64,000 nucleotides of DNA from Candidatus Accumulibacter sp. 66-26 (GCA_001897745.1 MKUH01000043.1:1-64000), one strand, 5' to 3'. Shown: positions 16,303 through 28,215, counted from the first letter of the stretch. The notes: generated from the letters alone by a model not told the origin. Translations and numbers: made by a program.

Positions 16303-17310
16303 ATGACGACATCCGCCCTGTCCCCTCCGTGTACCCTGGAACACTGGTCTTCCAGCGAAACCGATCCTTCGCTGCGCATAGATTACTGGCGCGATGTGGC
16401 CCATAACTGGGTCGACGCGCGGCCGCTCTCTTCGCCTGGAGAGTTCGATGCATCGTGGTCGCTGATGCGCAGCAGTGCGTGCATTTTCGGTACCAAGCGT
16501 TCTTCCGCCTACGAAATGCGCACCGATCCGAAGTGTGTGCCGCCGGGGGAGGACATGGTGGTGCTCTCTTTGCTCCAGGCCGGCAATATGCGGCTCAATG
16601 CCGGGCCGGGTGGAAACCAGCACGTCAAACCGGGCATGCTGGGCTTGTATGCCTGCCAGCAAGAAGCTCACTACCTCTGGAGTGAGAATGCGCGCCAGAC
16701 CTATCTGGCGCTGCCGCGCAGCGCGGTGACGGCGGCGCTGGGGCGTGAACCGTCCAATGTGCTGATGGCGCAGGAGCGTTGTGCGCTGGCCCCGGCCCTG
16801 GCGAGCCAGTTCGGTCATTTGGCGCTACTGGCTCGCCGGCCCGACAAGGTGGCTGCCGGCGAATATGCGGGCATGCTTGACGCAACGCGCGCGCTGGCAC
16901 TTTTGACCTTGCGCAATCTTGCCCGTCAGGGCGACGCTGCCGACCTGCCTGACCTGTCCGAAAGCTTGCACGTCGGTCGCCATGCGGCGGCAGTACGTTT
17001 CATGGAACAAAACGCTCACCGTCACGATCTTGATGCGTTTGTTATCGCTCACGGCGCTGGCTGCTCGCGCACGCGACTGTACGAAGCTTTTGCGGCGCGG
17101 GGCGAAACGGTGATGGGAAGCCTGCGTGAAATTCGCCTGCAGCGCGCGCGACGCTTGATGGAGCAGGATCCGGTCCAGCATCTGGGGGCGCTCTCGTGGC
17201 GTTGCGGCTTTGCCCATCAATCCGATTTCACCAAGCTGTTCAAGGCGCGCTTCGGCATGCGGCCGTCGGAGTGGCACCGACAGGCCTGGCAAGGCAAGCA
17301 GGGGCGTTGA
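16303..17310 (+). CDS. AraC/XylS-family transcriptional regulator
   Basis: The 335-residue protein has an N-terminal AraC-binding-like domain (about 20-200, the PF14525 type found in catabolic activators such as XylS and FeaR relatives). A C-terminal double helix-turn-helix follows ([20 protein letters not shown] around 250, then [23 protein letters not shown] around 295-317, the classical AraC signature). The effector cannot be deduced. It is transcribed away from the two-component genes and its neighbours give no obvious target. No ribosome site is evident before ATG 16303. Confidence 0.88.
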   Translation: MTTSALSPPCTLEHWSSSETDPSLRIDYWRDVAHNWVDARPLSSPGEFDASWSLMRSSACIFGTKRSSAYEMRTDPKCVPPGEDMVVLSLLQAGNMRLNAGPGGNQHVKPGMLGLYACQQEAHYLWSENARQTYLALPRSAVTAALGREPSNVLMAQERCALAPALASQFGHLALLARRPDKVAAGEYAGMLDATRALALLTLRNLARQGDAADLPDLSESLHVGRHAAAVRFMEQNAHRHDLDAFVIAHGAGCSRTRLYEAFAARGETVMGSLREIRLQRARRLMEQDPVQHLGALSWRCGFAHQSDFTKLFKARFGMRPSEWHRQAWQGKQGR

Positions 17311-17355
17311 TGCCGAACGGCCTTGCGCGCCGGATTCGCTCCGCGCCGCGCACGG

Positions 17356-17361
17356 TATAAT
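17356..17361 (+). promoter_or_regulatory. Probable -10 box of yggX
   Basis: TATAAT at 17356-17361 lies 40 bases before the yggX ATG, followed by a GGAG ribosome site at 17390-17393. No strong -35 is seen. Confidence 0.45.
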
Positions 17362-17401
17362 CGCCGGGTCTTTTTCGCGTACAGCTTACGGAGTGAATGC
17401 C

Positions 17402-17674
17402 ATGGCAAGAATGGTCAATTGCATCAAACTCGGCCGCGAGGCCGAAGCCCTCGATTTTCCGCCCTACCCGGGCGAGTTCGGCAAGCGGATCTACGAGAGC
17501 GTGTCGAAGGAAGCCTGGCAGCAGTGGATCCGCATGCAGACGATGATCATCAACGAGAACCGTCTCAACCTCGCCGATGCGGCGCATCGCAAGTATCTGG
17601 CCGAGCAGATCGAAAAGCACTTCTTCGGCAGCGGTGCCGACCAGGTGCAGGGCTACGTTCCGCCCAAGCCCTGA
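17402..17674 (+). CDS. yggX: Fe(2+)-trafficking protein YggX
   Basis: This 90-residue protein has the family's usual length and motifs: [21 protein letters not shown] at the start with the conserved Cys, YPGELGKRIYE-like segment, W-x2-W around residues 38-41, and a final GYVPP. YggX limits oxidative damage to iron-sulfur clusters and helps move iron in the cytoplasm. ATG 17402 follows GGAG. It is a single gene with its own -10 box and is closed by the hairpin shared with phoU. Confidence 0.95.
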   Translation: MARMVNCIKLGREAEALDFPPYPGEFGKRIYESVSKEAWQQWIRMQTMIINENRLNLADAAHRKYLAEQIEKHFFGSGADQVQGYVPPKP

Positions 17675-17724
17675 GCCGTGTCGCGCGCTGCGCACCTTGC
17701 GCGGCGCGGTGGCGGCACCATGAA

Positions 17725-17750
17725 AAAACGCCCCTTGCGAGGGGCGTTTT
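17725..17750. terminator. Bidirectional intrinsic terminator between yggX and phoU
   Basis: AAAACGCCCCT (17725-17735) and AGGGGCGTTTT (17740-17750) pair over a TGCG loop. Each strand ends the stem with T-rich sequence, so it can stop both convergent genes. Confidence 0.9.
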
Positions 17751-17771
17751 GCTTTGCGGGTGCGGTGCGCT

Positions 17772-18473
17772 TCAGCTCTGGGCGATCTTCTGGTCGATCT
17801 CGCTCGGCGTCGAGTGCCGCACGTTGTAGCCCTTGACCATGTAGATCACGTATTCGGCGATGTTCTTGGCGTGGTCGCCGACGCGCTCGATGGCCTTGGC
17901 GATGTTCATGATGTCGAGCGAGCGCGTGATCGTGCGCGGGTCTTCCATCATGTAGGAAACCAGCAGGCGGGCCACGGCTCGGTATTCGCTGTTGACCGTC
18001 TCGTCCATGTGCAGGACTTCGGCGGCGATATTCACGTCGAGGCGGGCGAAGGCGTCGAGCGAGGCGCGCAGCATCTTGAGCGAGAGTTCGGCGATGTGGC
18101 CGAGTTCGACATCGGGCACGCTGGAGGCGTGCTGGTCGTGCAGGACGGTGCCCAGACGGGCGATCTTGCGCGCCTTGTCGCCGATCCGTTCGAGGTCGGA
18201 AACGCTCTTCAGCACGGTCAGGATCATGCGCAGGTCGATCGCCGTCGGCTGGCGCCGGGCGATCACCTGATTGCAGGCGCCGTCGATCTCGATTTCCAGC
18301 TGATTGACGCGGCTGTCGTCGCGGATCACCGCTTCGAGCAGCGGCAGGTCGCCGGCGTAGAGGCCTTCCATCGCCTTCTTGACCTGCTGTTCGACCAGTC
18401 CGCCCATTTGCAGCACGCTGGTGCGCAGCTGTTCGAGTTCGAGGTCGAAGTTCTTCGAGATGTGCTCGTTCAT
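17772..18473 (-). CDS. phoU: Phosphate signalling protein PhoU
   Basis: The 233 residues make two three-helix PhoU repeats. Motif-like segments VSDLERIGDKARKIA (about 88-102) and NIAKAIERVGDHAKNIAEYVIYMV (about 190-213) carry the conserved E-R-[IV]-[GA]-D metal-binding residues. PhoU links the PstSCAB phosphate transporter to PhoR and represses the Pho regulon; it also affects polyphosphate levels. No pst genes are adjacent. It lies 73 bases downstream of rpiA on the same strand. Confidence 0.95.
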   Translation of the reverse strand: MNEHISKNFDLELEQLRTSVLQMGGLVEQQVKKAMEGLYAGDLPLLEAVIRDDSRVNQLEIEIDGACNQVIARRQPTAIDLRMILTVLKSVSDLERIGDKARKIARLGTVLHDQHASSVPDVELGHIAELSLKMLRASLDAFARLDVNIAAEVLHMDETVNSEYRAVARLLVSYMMEDPRTITRSLDIMNIAKAIERVGDHAKNIAEYVIYMVKGYNVRHSTPSEIDQKIAQS

Positions 18474-18546
18474 GCCTTTTGCTCCGCTTTGTGACGCATT
18501 GCTTTACCAAATCGCCAGCTTAGCCGCCCAATGTGACAGCCGTGTT

Positions 18547-19209
18547 TCATTCCCTGCCGAGGGTCTGCACGCCCGTCGCCGTGCCGAGCAGGCAGACGTC
18601 GGCCGGGCGGCGGGCGAAAAGGCCGTTGGTGACGACGCCGACGATCTGGTCGATGCGCGTTTCCAGCCCTACCGGGTCGACGATTTCCAGCCCGTGCACG
18701 TCGAGGATGAGGTTGCCGTTGTCGGTCACGAAGCCTTCGCGCAGCACCGGCGAGCCGCCCAGCCGCGCAAGCTCGCGCGCGACCTGGGCGCGCGCCATCG
18801 GGATCACCTCGACGGGCAGCGGGAACTTGCCGAGCACCGGCACCAGCTTGGAGCCGTCTGCGATGCAGACGAACTGCCTAGCCACCGCGGCGACGATCTT
18901 CTCGCGCGTCTGCGCGCCGCCGCCGCCCTTGATCATGTGCATCTCGACGGTAATCTCGTCGGCGCCGTCGACGTAGACCGGGATGTCGCTCACGTCGTTC
19001 AGGTCGAAGACCGGGATACCGTGGCCTTCGAGACGTTTGCGCGTGGCCTCCGAACTGGCCACGGCGCCCTTGATGCGGTCTTTCATTCCGGCCAGCGCGT
19101 CGATGAAGCAGTTGGCGGTGGAGCCGGTGCCGACGCCGACGATTTCGCCTTCGACCACGTATTTCAGCGCGGCGCGGCCGACGGCCTGTTTGAGTTCGTC
19201 CTGGGTCAT
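18547..19209 (-). CDS. rpiA: Ribose-5-phosphate isomerase A
   Basis: RpiA interconverts ribose 5-phosphate and ribulose 5-phosphate in the pentose phosphate pathway. The 220-residue protein shows [16 protein letters not shown] (phosphate loop), VDGADEI (catalytic Asp pair), [16 protein letters not shown] and DNGNLILD, all family signatures. I start at ATG 19209 ([11 protein letters not shown]), which matches family length; a TTG seven codons upstream is in frame but unlikely. It may be cotranscribed with phoU. Confidence 0.95.
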   Translation of the reverse strand: MTQDELKQAVGRAALKYVVEGEIVGVGTGSTANCFIDALAGMKDRIKGAVASSEATRKRLEGHGIPVFDLNDVSDIPVYVDGADEITVEMHMIKGGGGAQTREKIVAAVARQFVCIADGSKLVPVLGKFPLPVEVIPMARAQVARELARLGGSPVLREGFVTDNGNLILDVHGLEIVDPVGLETRIDQIVGVVTNGLFARRPADVCLLGTATGVQTLGRE

Positions 19210-19455
19210 GATTTTCTGGCCAGCCTGCAATGGGTACGGGAAAGCGTCATTCTAGCCAAAGGCCGGCGATGGTTGCGATTTCCGGCGCGAATTCCGCGGG
19301 AAAGTGGCGGGATAGGGGGCCGGGGCTGCGGCGAATCTGGCGCAACGGGGCGTTCGCAGGCGCGAACTTGCACTGTCCGCGTCTTGCCGCAGCCCCCGGC
19401 TGCGCGGCAGGGCCGTCGTTTCCGAAGCGCGGGTTTCTCCGCTCTCCGTTCTTCT

Positions 19456-21246
19456 TCAGGCGCCCAGCCATTGCCGGCGCAGCGTCCTGGCCTGCGCCGT
19501 GGCGCGCGGGGCGAGCGTCAGGTGTGCGGTTTCCGGTGTGGGCGGCGCGAGGCGGACGCGGAACTCCATCAGTTCGTCGCGCCGGAAGGCGTGCACCGTC
19601 AGCGTGTCGCCGGGGCGGCGACGGGCGAGCCGGGCGTCGAGCGTGGCCGGGGCGACGCGCAGGCCGTCGAGGGCGAGCAGCAGGTCGCCGGCGGCGAGGC
19701 CGGCGTCCTGCGCCGGGCCGCCGTCGTAGACCGTGGCCAGTTTGACGAAGCCGCCTTCGTCGCTCGTCCGGGCGCCGAGCGCCGGGGTTTTCCCCGCCTC
19801 CCATTCCAGCGCGATGCCGAAGGGCTTGAGCAGGCGGGCGAGCGGCAGGTCGCGCGTGCCATACACCGCGTCGTCGAAGAAGCGTTTCAGCGACAGGCCG
19901 GAGAGTTCTTCGGCGAGGCGGCGGATGTCGCTGTCGTGCGCGCTTTCGCCGACGCCGCGGCCGGTCTTGCCGTAGCGCTCCCAGAGCGCGCGCATCACGT
20001 CGTCGAGCGCGACCCTGCCCTGCGTTCCGGCGCGCAGCGTGAGGTCGAGCGCGAGCGCGACGAGCGCGCCCTTGGCGTAGTAGCTGACGACGGCGTTCGG
20101 CGTGTTCTCGTCTGGGCGGTAGAACTTGCTCCACGCGTCGAAGCTCGATTCGGCCAGCGTCTGGCGCAGGCGGCCGGGGCCGCGGCTGACGTTGGCGAGG
20201 TTCTTCGCGGTCAGCGCCAGCCAGTCGTCGAGCGCGATGGCGCCGCAGCGCAGCAGCGCGAGGTCGTCGTAGTAGGAGGTGAAGCCCTCGAAGGCCCAGA
20301 GCAGCGTGGTGTGGTTCTCGGCGTCGAGATCGTAGGGCGTGAAGGCGGCCGGCTTGATGCGCTTCACGTTCCAGGTGTGGAAATACTCGTGGCTGCACAG
20401 GCCGAGGAAGGTCCGGTAGCGCTCCGGCGTGCCCGTCATGCCGCGCTGCGGCAGGTCGTCGCGCGCGCAGAGGAGGGCGGTCGATGCGCGGTGTTCGAGG
20501 CCGCCGTAGCCGTCGCCGACGGCGGTGACGAGAAAGACGTAGCGCGCCATCGGCGCCGGTTCGCCGAAGAAGCGGATCTGCCATTCGCAGATGCGCTTGA
20601 GGTCGGCGCACAGACGTTCCATGTCGCAGTCGTGGCGGCCGCTGACGACGATCTCGTGCGGCACGCCGCAAGCCTTGAAACTGCCCAGCGTGAAATTTCC
20701 CATCTCGACCGGATGGTCGATCAGCGCGTCGTAGTTTTCGGCGCGATAGAGGCCGAAGCCGTGCCGCGCGGCGGCGCCTTTTTCGCCGCGCGCCGGCGCC
20801 AGCGCGCTGGCCACGCGCCAGTCGGCGTAGGCCGCGCCCGGCGGCGCCTGGATGTCGACCAGGCAAGGCGCCTCCTCGTGGCCGAGCGGGCGCAGGAAAA
20901 CGCTGGCGCCGTTGAAGAAGGCGTGCGTCGTGTCGAGGTGGGCGCCGCGCACCGACAGGTCCCAGGCGTAGACCTCGCAGGTCACGGTGAGCGCGCCTTT
21001 GACCGGTGGCGCCTGCCAGGTGTGCTTGTCGAGCTTGGCGAGGCGGACGGACTTGCCGCCCGCCTCGGCGCGGATGGCGACGACGTGGCGCGCGAAGTCG
21101 CGGATCAGGTAGGAGCCGGGAATCCACGCCGGCAGCGCGAAACGCTGGCCGGCCGGGGCGGGCGCGGCGACCGTGCAGGAAACCTCGAACAGGTGCGCCT
21201 CCGGGCGCAGCGGGCGGATGGCGTAGCGGAGCGGAGCAGGGCGCAT
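19456..21246 (-). CDS. M61-family glycyl aminopeptidase-like metalloprotease with PDZ domain
   Basis: The 596-residue protein has the M61 layout. An N-terminal beta-rich domain is followed by a gluzincin catalytic domain with HEYFH (H286, E287, H290) in SHEYFHTWNVKRIKP, and a downstream Glu in LLWAFEGFTSYYDD as third zinc ligand. A C-terminal PDZ domain follows at about residues 490-580 (GGPAQDAGLAAGDLLLALDG). Family members cleave N-terminal Gly or Ala. No signal peptide is apparent, so it is probably cytoplasmic. It stands alone on the minus strand, divergent from gltI. Confidence 0.92.
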   Translation of the reverse strand: MRPAPLRYAIRPLRPEAHLFEVSCTVAAPAPAGQRFALPAWIPGSYLIRDFARHVVAIRAEAGGKSVRLAKLDKHTWQAPPVKGALTVTCEVYAWDLSVRGAHLDTTHAFFNGASVFLRPLGHEEAPCLVDIQAPPGAAYADWRVASALAPARGEKGAAARHGFGLYRAENYDALIDHPVEMGNFTLGSFKACGVPHEIVVSGRHDCDMERLCADLKRICEWQIRFFGEPAPMARYVFLVTAVGDGYGGLEHRASTALLCARDDLPQRGMTGTPERYRTFLGLCSHEYFHTWNVKRIKPAAFTPYDLDAENHTTLLWAFEGFTSYYDDLALLRCGAIALDDWLALTAKNLANVSRGPGRLRQTLAESSFDAWSKFYRPDENTPNAVVSYYAKGALVALALDLTLRAGTQGRVALDDVMRALWERYGKTGRGVGESAHDSDIRRLAEELSGLSLKRFFDDAVYGTRDLPLARLLKPFGIALEWEAGKTPALGARTSDEGGFVKLATVYDGGPAQDAGLAAGDLLLALDGLRVAPATLDARLARRRPGDTLTVHAFRRDELMEFRVRLAPPTPETAHLTLAPRATAQARTLRRQWLGA

Positions 21247-21340
21247 GGCGGGCGGCGCCGGGACGGCGCGTGGGTGGGCGGGAGCGGCAATTGTAAGGGA
21301 CGGCGGCGGGCTTGGCGCCGCCCCGGCGCGCCGCGCTGTA

Positions 21341-21354
21341 TTCGGAAAGCCGAA
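21341..21354. promoter_or_regulatory. AauR-type operator, distal copy
   Basis: TTCGGAAAGCCGAA is a perfect TTCGG-N4-CCGAA inverted repeat, extended by one A/T pair on each side. As I recall, this is the motif reported for AauR, the sigma-54 activator of acidic-amino-acid genes in Pseudomonas putida. Its centre is about 118 bases upstream of the -12 element of the gltI promoter. Confidence 0.75.
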
Positions 21355-21372
21355 TGCGCTATTGTGGATTTG

Positions 21373-21386
21373 TTCGGATTTCCGAA
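21373..21386. promoter_or_regulatory. AauR-type operator, proximal copy
   Basis: TTCGGATTTCCGAA is a second perfect copy of the inverted repeat. The centres of the two copies are 32 bases apart, about three helical turns, so both would face the same side of the DNA. This is as expected for cooperative binding of an enhancer-binding activator. Confidence 0.75.
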
Positions 21387-21450
21387 TGCCCGCTTCGCCG
21401 TATCGTCGGCGGCGCCCCGCAAATCATGCATTCAGGGCGTCGGCCGGTCC

Positions 21451-21467
21451 TGGCATGGGCCGTGCAT
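21451..21467 (+). promoter_or_regulatory. Sigma-54 (-24/-12) promoter of gltIJKL
   Basis: TGGCATGGGCCGTGCAT matches the sigma-54 consensus TGGCAC-G-N4-TTGCW, with the GG and GC dinucleotides present at exactly the required spacing. It lies 60 bases before the gltI start and downstream of two AauR-type operators. An AauR-like sigma-54 activator is encoded at 28216. Confidence 0.8.
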
Positions 21468-21526
21468 TGCATCCAGGTCGGGCCCGTCCCGCCGCTTTTT
21501 CGATTGATCAGAACGTAGGAGACAAA

Positions 21527-22426
21527 ATGAACAAGACCTGTACCCGTTTTGCCGTCACCGCCCTGACCGCCGCGCTGCTCGCCGCTCCGGCCTTCGCCCA
21601 GGAAACCGGGACGCTGAAGAAGATCAAGGACACCGGGACGATTTCGCTCGGCCACCGCGAATCCTCGATTCCCTTCTCCTACTACGACGACAAGCAGCAG
21701 GTCATCGGCTACTCGCACGAGATGATGCTCAAGGCGGTCGAGGCGGTGAAGGCCGAGCTCAAGCTCGCCAAGCTCGACGTCCGCCTGATGCCGGTGACTT
21801 CGGCCAACCGCATCACGCTGGTGCAGAACGGCAGCGTCGACCTCGAGTGCGGCTCGACGACCAACAACCTCGAACGCCAGAAGCAGGTCGCCTTTTCCGA
21901 CACCATCTTCATCATCGGCACCCGCCTGATGACCAAGAAGACCTCGGGCATCAACGACTTCCCGGATCTCGCCGGCAAGAACGTGGTGACCACCGCCGGC
22001 ACCACGTCCGAGCGTCTGCTGCGCAAGATGAACGAAGAGAAGCAGATGAAGATGAACGTCATCTCCGCGAAGGATCACGGCGAAGCCTTCCTGACGCTGG
22101 AAACCGGCCGCGCCGTCGCTTTCATGATGGACGACGCGCTGCTCTTCGGCGAAATGGCGAAGGCGAAGAAGCCGGGCGACTGGACCGTGGTCGGCACGCC
22201 GCAATCGTTCGAGGCCTACGGCTGCATGATGCGCAAGGACGATCCGGCCTTCAAGAAGGTGGTCGATGCCGCGCTGGCCAAGGCGATGACTTCGGGCGAA
22301 GCGGAAAAGATCTACCAGAAGTGGTTCCAGCAGCCGATCCCGCCCAAGGGCCTCAACCTCGGCTTCCCGCTTTCCGACGCCATGAAGGCGCTGTACAAGG
22401 CGCCGAACGACAAGGCCTTCGACTGA
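21527..22426 (+). CDS. gltI: Glutamate/aspartate ABC transporter, periplasmic binding protein
   Basis: The 299-residue protein has a signal peptide (MNKTCTRFAVTALTAALLAA, cut after AFA) and a family 3 solute-binding domain. Visible signatures are GTISLGHRESSIPFSYYD, NRITLVQNGSVDLECGSTTNN (ligand Arg and Thr region) and GEAFLTLETGRAVAFMMDD, typical for GltI/AatJ. It captures L-glutamate and L-aspartate in the periplasm and feeds them to GltJKL. ATG 21527 follows TAGGAGA. It is the first gene of the operon driven by the sigma-54 promoter. Confidence 0.93.
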   Translation: MNKTCTRFAVTALTAALLAAPAFAQETGTLKKIKDTGTISLGHRESSIPFSYYDDKQQVIGYSHEMMLKAVEAVKAELKLAKLDVRLMPVTSANRITLVQNGSVDLECGSTTNNLERQKQVAFSDTIFIIGTRLMTKKTSGINDFPDLAGKNVVTTAGTTSERLLRKMNEEKQMKMNVISAKDHGEAFLTLETGRAVAFMMDDALLFGEMAKAKKPGDWTVVGTPQSFEAYGCMMRKDDPAFKKVVDAALAKAMTSGEAEKIYQKWFQQPIPPKGLNLGFPLSDAMKALYKAPNDKAFD

Positions 22427-22505
22427 TTCCCGTCCCGACGCGGGCCGGCCGGAGCGCAGCGTGTTCCCGCCGGCCCGCGGTGTTTGATCCAAGCAGGAGA
22501 ATGCA

Positions 22506-23243
22506 ATGGCTTACAACTGGGACTGGGGGGTATTCCTGCAGCCGACGGCGAGCGGCGACGATACCTATCTCGGATGGATGATCTACGGTTTCAAGATGAC
22601 CATCGGCCTGTCGCTCGCAGCCTGGGTCCTGGCGCTGCTGATCGGCGCCCTGGTCGGCGTGCTGCGCACGGTGCCGAACAAATGGCTGTCGGGCATCGCC
22701 ACCGCCTGGGTCGAACTGTTCCGCAACATCCCGCTGCTCGTCCAGCTCTTCCTCTGGTATTTCGTGCTGCCCGAACTGCTGCCCGAAAGCCTGGGCAACG
22801 CCTATAAACAGAGCAATCCGGTCGTCCAGCAGTTCCTCGCCGCGCTGCTTTGTCTCGCGCTGTTCACCAGCGCCCGCGTCGCCGAGCAGGTCCGTTCCGG
22901 GATCCACTCGCTGCCGCCCGGGCAGAAGAACGCCGGCCTGGCGATGGGCTTCACGTTGCCGCAGACCTACCGTTTCGTGCTGCTGCCGATGGCCTTCCGC
23001 ATCGTCGTGCCGCCGCTCACCTCGGAATTCCTCAACATCTTCAAGAACTCGGCGGTCTGTTCGACGATCGGCCTGCTCGAACTCGCCGCGCAGGGGCGTC
23101 AGCTGGTCGATTACACCGCGCAGCCCTACGAGTCCTTCATCGCCGTCACCCTGGCCTACCTGATCATCAACGTCGTCGTGATGTTCGGCATGCGCTGGGT
23201 CGAAGCGCGCGTGCGCGTTCCCGGCTACATCGGAGGCAAATGA
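22506..23243 (+). CDS. gltJ: Glutamate/aspartate ABC transporter permease GltJ
   Basis: The 245 residues carry about five membrane helices and the HisM/GltJ permease signature, with an EAA-type loop at [23 protein letters not shown] (residues about 140-162). The N-terminus [10 protein letters not shown] is typical of GltJ. It partners with GltK in the inner membrane. It starts 79 bases after gltI and its last bases overlap the possible first ATG of gltK. Confidence 0.93.
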   Translation: MAYNWDWGVFLQPTASGDDTYLGWMIYGFKMTIGLSLAAWVLALLIGALVGVLRTVPNKWLSGIATAWVELFRNIPLLVQLFLWYFVLPELLPESLGNAYKQSNPVVQQFLAALLCLALFTSARVAEQVRSGIHSLPPGQKNAGLAMGFTLPQTYRFVLLPMAFRIVVPPLTSEFLNIFKNSAVCSTIGLLELAAQGRQLVDYTAQPYESFIAVTLAYLIINVVVMFGMRWVEARVRVPGYIGGK

Positions 23244-23245
23244 TC

Positions 23246-23926
23246 ATGCATGAATTCGATTGGTCCTCGATTCCCGGGTCGCTGCCCTTCCTCTGGCAGG
23301 GCATGCTCGTCTCGCTCAAGATCACCGGCGTCGCCGTCGTCTTCGGCATCGTCTGGGGCACCGTGCTGGCGATGGCGCGCCTCTCATCGATCAAGCCGCT
23401 GGCCTGGCTGGCCGCCGGCTACGTCAACCTGTTCCGCGCCGTGCCCCTGGTCATGGTGCTGCTCTGGTTCTTCCTGATCGTCCCGCAGCTGCTCGAATCG
23501 CTGCTCGGCATGCCGGCCGGCACCGACATGCGCATGTCGTCGGCGATCACCGGCTTCGCGCTGTTCGAGGCGGCCTACTACTCGGAGATCATCCGCGCCG
23601 GCATCCAGTCAGTGTCGAAGGGGCAGATGGCCGCGGCCAGCGCGCTCGGCATGAGCTACGGCCAGTCCATGCGCCTCGTCGTGCTGCCGCAGGCCTTCCG
23701 CAACATGGTGCCGCTCCTGCTCACGCAGGGCATCATCCTGTTCCAGGACACCTCGCTGGTCTACGTCTCGGCGCTCGCCGACTTTTTCGGCGCCGCCTAC
23801 AAGGTCGGCGACCGCGACGGCCGTCTGGTCGAGATGCTGCTCTTCGCCGGCGCCGTCTACTTCGTTCTCTGCTTCGTTGCCTCGCAGCTCGTGCGGCACT
23901 ACCAAAAGAAACTGAAGACGGCCTGA
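23246..23926 (+). CDS. gltK: Glutamate/aspartate ABC transporter permease GltK
   Basis: The 226-residue form has five membrane segments and the EAA loop [25 protein letters not shown]. Two starts are possible. ATG 23240 overlaps the gltJ stop but leaves only 3 bases after the GGAGG site (23232-23236). ATG 23246 has a 9-base spacer and is preferred. It forms the inner-membrane channel with GltJ. Confidence 0.92.
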   Translation: MHEFDWSSIPGSLPFLWQGMLVSLKITGVAVVFGIVWGTVLAMARLSSIKPLAWLAAGYVNLFRAVPLVMVLLWFFLIVPQLLESLLGMPAGTDMRMSSAITGFALFEAAYYSEIIRAGIQSVSKGQMAAASALGMSYGQSMRLVVLPQAFRNMVPLLLTQGIILFQDTSLVYVSALADFFGAAYKVGDRDGRLVEMLLFAGAVYFVLCFVASQLVRHYQKKLKTA

Positions 23927-23957
23927 GGCCGTCGTCGCTGCCTACCGGAGTTTCCAG

Positions 23958-24686
23958 ATGATTACGATCAACAATGTCAGCAAGCACTACGGCGCCTTCC
24001 AGGTGCTCACCGACTGCAGCACGCACGTGAACAAGGGCGAAGTGGTCGTCGTCTGCGGGCCGTCGGGTTCGGGCAAATCGACGCTGATCAAGTGCGTCAA
24101 CGGCCTCGAACCCTTCCAGGGCGGCGAGATCCTGGTCAACGGCGTTTCCGTCGGCGACCCGAAGACCAACCTCTCCAAGCTGCGCTCTCATGTCGGCATG
24201 GTCTTCCAGCATTTCGAACTGTTCCCGCACCTGTCCATCATCGAGAACCTGACCATCGCGCAGATCAAGGTGCTCGGCCGCGGCAAGGACGAGGCCGCGG
24301 AGAAGGGCATGCAGCTGCTCGACCGCGTCGGCCTCAAGGCGCACGCGCAGAAGCACCCCGGCCAGCTTTCCGGCGGTCAGCAGCAGCGCGTGGCGATCGC
24401 CCGCGCGCTGGCGATGGATCCGATCTGCATGCTGTTCGATGAGCCGACGTCGGCGCTCGATCCGGAAATGATCAACGAAGTGCTCGACGTGATGACGGAA
24501 CTGGCGCAGGAAGGCATGACCATGATGTGCGTGACGCACGAGATGGGTTTCGCCCGCCGCGTCGCGCACCGCGTGATCTTCATGGACCAGGGCCGGATCG
24601 TCGAGGACGAGGCCAAGGAAACCTTCTTCGCCAACCCGCGCTCGGAACGCGCGCAGCAATTCCTGGCCAAGATCCTGCAGCACTGA
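23958..24686 (+). CDS. gltL: Glutamate/aspartate ABC transporter ATPase GltL
   Basis: The 242-residue polar amino-acid ABC ATPase has Walker [10 protein letters not shown] (about 32-40), a Q-loop [10 protein letters not shown], the signature LSGGQQQR (about 136-143), Walker [12 protein letters not shown] and the switch His in [10 protein letters not shown]. It energises import through GltJK. It follows gltK by 31 bases with a CGGAG ribosome site. A GC-rich hairpin lies behind it. Confidence 0.95.
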   Translation: MITINNVSKHYGAFQVLTDCSTHVNKGEVVVVCGPSGSGKSTLIKCVNGLEPFQGGEILVNGVSVGDPKTNLSKLRSHVGMVFQHFELFPHLSIIENLTIAQIKVLGRGKDEAAEKGMQLLDRVGLKAHAQKHPGQLSGGQQQRVAIARALAMDPICMLFDEPTSALDPEMINEVLDVMTELAQEGMTMMCVTHEMGFARRVAHRVIFMDQGRIVEDEAKETFFANPRSERAQQFLAKILQH

Positions 24687-24691
24687 TCCTT

Positions 24692-24724
24692 CCCCCGGCC
24701 GCCGTTCCCGGCGCCGGCCGGGGG
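24692..24724 (+). terminator. GC-rich hairpin between gltL and aspA
   Basis: CCCCCGGCCG (24692-24701) pairs with CGGCCGGGGG (24715-24724) over a 13-base loop. There is no T run, so it may attenuate or stabilise the transporter message rather than stop transcription fully. Confidence 0.45.
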
Positions 24725-24804
24725 CGCCGACCGCCCTTCGCGCCCGGGCCGGATGTCTCCGGTACGACCGACAGCCCGTCCGTCCCCTCTCTGGAGTCGA
24801 TGCC

Positions 24805-26205
<1,401 letters not shown>

Positions 26206-26284
26206 GGACGGGCGCCGCCGAGCCGATGCCTGCGCCTGCGGCACTTCCCGCGCCTTTTTCTCCGCCACGCCACCGCGCCGCCCG

Positions 26285-28215
26285 ATGACCGCCGCCGAAC
26301 TCCCGTCCGCCGCGCGGCGCCTGCTCCGGCTGCGCGCGGCGGGCATCTTCCTGATGCTCTTCCTGTTGGTGCTCAGCGGCGTCCTCGGCTACCGCTTTTC
26401 GGAGCGCGCTGGGCTGCGCGACCTGCGCGCCAACACCAGCCATCAGCTCGACCTGATGACGGCGGCGATCGACCGCGAGGTGACGCGGCACGCGCACATT
26501 CCGGGCGTCGTCGCGCTCAACTCGGAAGTGCTCGACCTGCTGCGCCATCCAATCGACGCGAAAGGGGAGGGGGCGCGGCAGCTCGCGGTGAACCGCCACC
26601 TCGAGCGGCTCAACGCGCACATCGACGGGCTGGCGGTCTTCGTGCTCGACATGCAGGGCATCGTCGTCGCGTCGAGCGACTGGATCTATTCGGACAACGT
26701 GCTCGGCGCCGATTTTTCCTACCGCCCCTTCTTCCGCGCCGCGGCGGCCGGCACGCCGTACCGCCAGTACGGCGTCGACGCCGTGCGCAACGAGCCCGGC
26801 TATTTCTTCGCCCATCCGATCCGCGACGAACGCCAGGACTGGCGGGTGATCGGCGTCGCCGTGGTGAAGAGCGGCATCGCCAGCCTCGAACGCCGCTGGC
26901 TGGCGCACGAGGTGGCGGAGGGGCCGGCGCTGATCGCCGACGGCAACGGCGTGGTCCTGCTCGCGTCGCCGCCCGAGTGGAAGTACGCGACACTCAAACC
27001 CCTGTCCGGCGAGGTGATCGCCGACATCCGCCGCCAGCAGTTCGACGGCCGCGCCCCCGGCGCCTTCTCGCTCGACGTCGACGTCGAGGCGGCGGCCGAC
27101 GGCACGCTCGTCAGCTTTCCCTCCGCCGCGCCGCTGCCCGGCGAAACGCCGCGCGGGCGGCGCGACTATCTCGCGCTCAGCCGCAACCTGCCGGAATCGG
27201 CCTGGCGCCTGCTCGTCTTCGCCAATCTGCGTCCGGTGCGCGCGCAGGCCCTGACGCACGGCGCGCTGGCCGCCGCCGCCGTCGCCTGCCTGCTGCTCGG
27301 CATGCTCTACCTGCGCCAGCGCCGCCGCGTCCTGCATTCCCGGCTCGAAAACCAGGCGCTGCTCAAGCAGGCCAACCAGGCGCTCGAACGCAGCGTCGCG
27401 GAGCGCACCGCCGATCTTTCCGACGCCGTCCGCCGCCTGGAGGCCGAGGTCGGCGAGCGCAAACGTGCCGAACAGACGCTGCGCGCCGCGCAGGACGAAC
27501 TCGTGCAGGCGGCCAAGCTCGCCGTGCTCGGCCAATTGGCGACCGGCATCACGCACGAGCTCAACCAGCCGCTCGGCGCCGTGCGCACGCTGTCCGGCAA
27601 CGCCATCGAATTCATGCGCCGCGGCAATCTGGAAACCGCCGCCGACAACCTGCGCATCGTCGGCCAGCTGGCCGAGCAGATGGGCAGCATCATCACGCCG
27701 CTGAAGACCTTCGCGCGCAAGTCGCCCGCCGTCTCCAGCGCGGTCGACGTGGCGCACGCCGTTGCCAGCGCGCTCTTTCTCTTCGATCAGCGCCTGCAGC
27801 GCAGCGGCGTCAGCGTCGACAACCGCTGCCGGCCTGGCGAACTGATCGCCTGGTGCGACCAGAATCGCCTGCAACAGGTGCTCGTCAATCTGATCGGCAA
27901 CGCGATCGACGCGATGACCGTGCAGCCGGTGCGCCGCCTGACGATTGCCGCCGAGCGCGTTGGTTCATCCGGCGCCGGCGGGCGCATCGCGCTGGCGGTC
28001 GCCGATACCGGCGGCGGCTTTTCGCCCGACGTGATCGGTCGCCTGTTCGAGCCCTTCTTTACGACCAAGCCGGCCGGCGAGGGGCTGGGCCTCGGCCTCG
28101 TTATCTCGCGCGACATCGTGCGCGACTTCGGCGGCGACCTGACCGCCGAAAGCGCGCCCGGCGGCGGCGCGCGCTTCGTCATCCATCTGCCGACCCAACA
28201 GGGAGCTTCCGCTTC

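Noticed and set aside
18379-21507. A 1042-codon open frame on the plus strand across phoU, rpiA and the M61 peptidase
   Set aside because: Three well-recognised genes occupy the other strand, and no single protein could match this composition.
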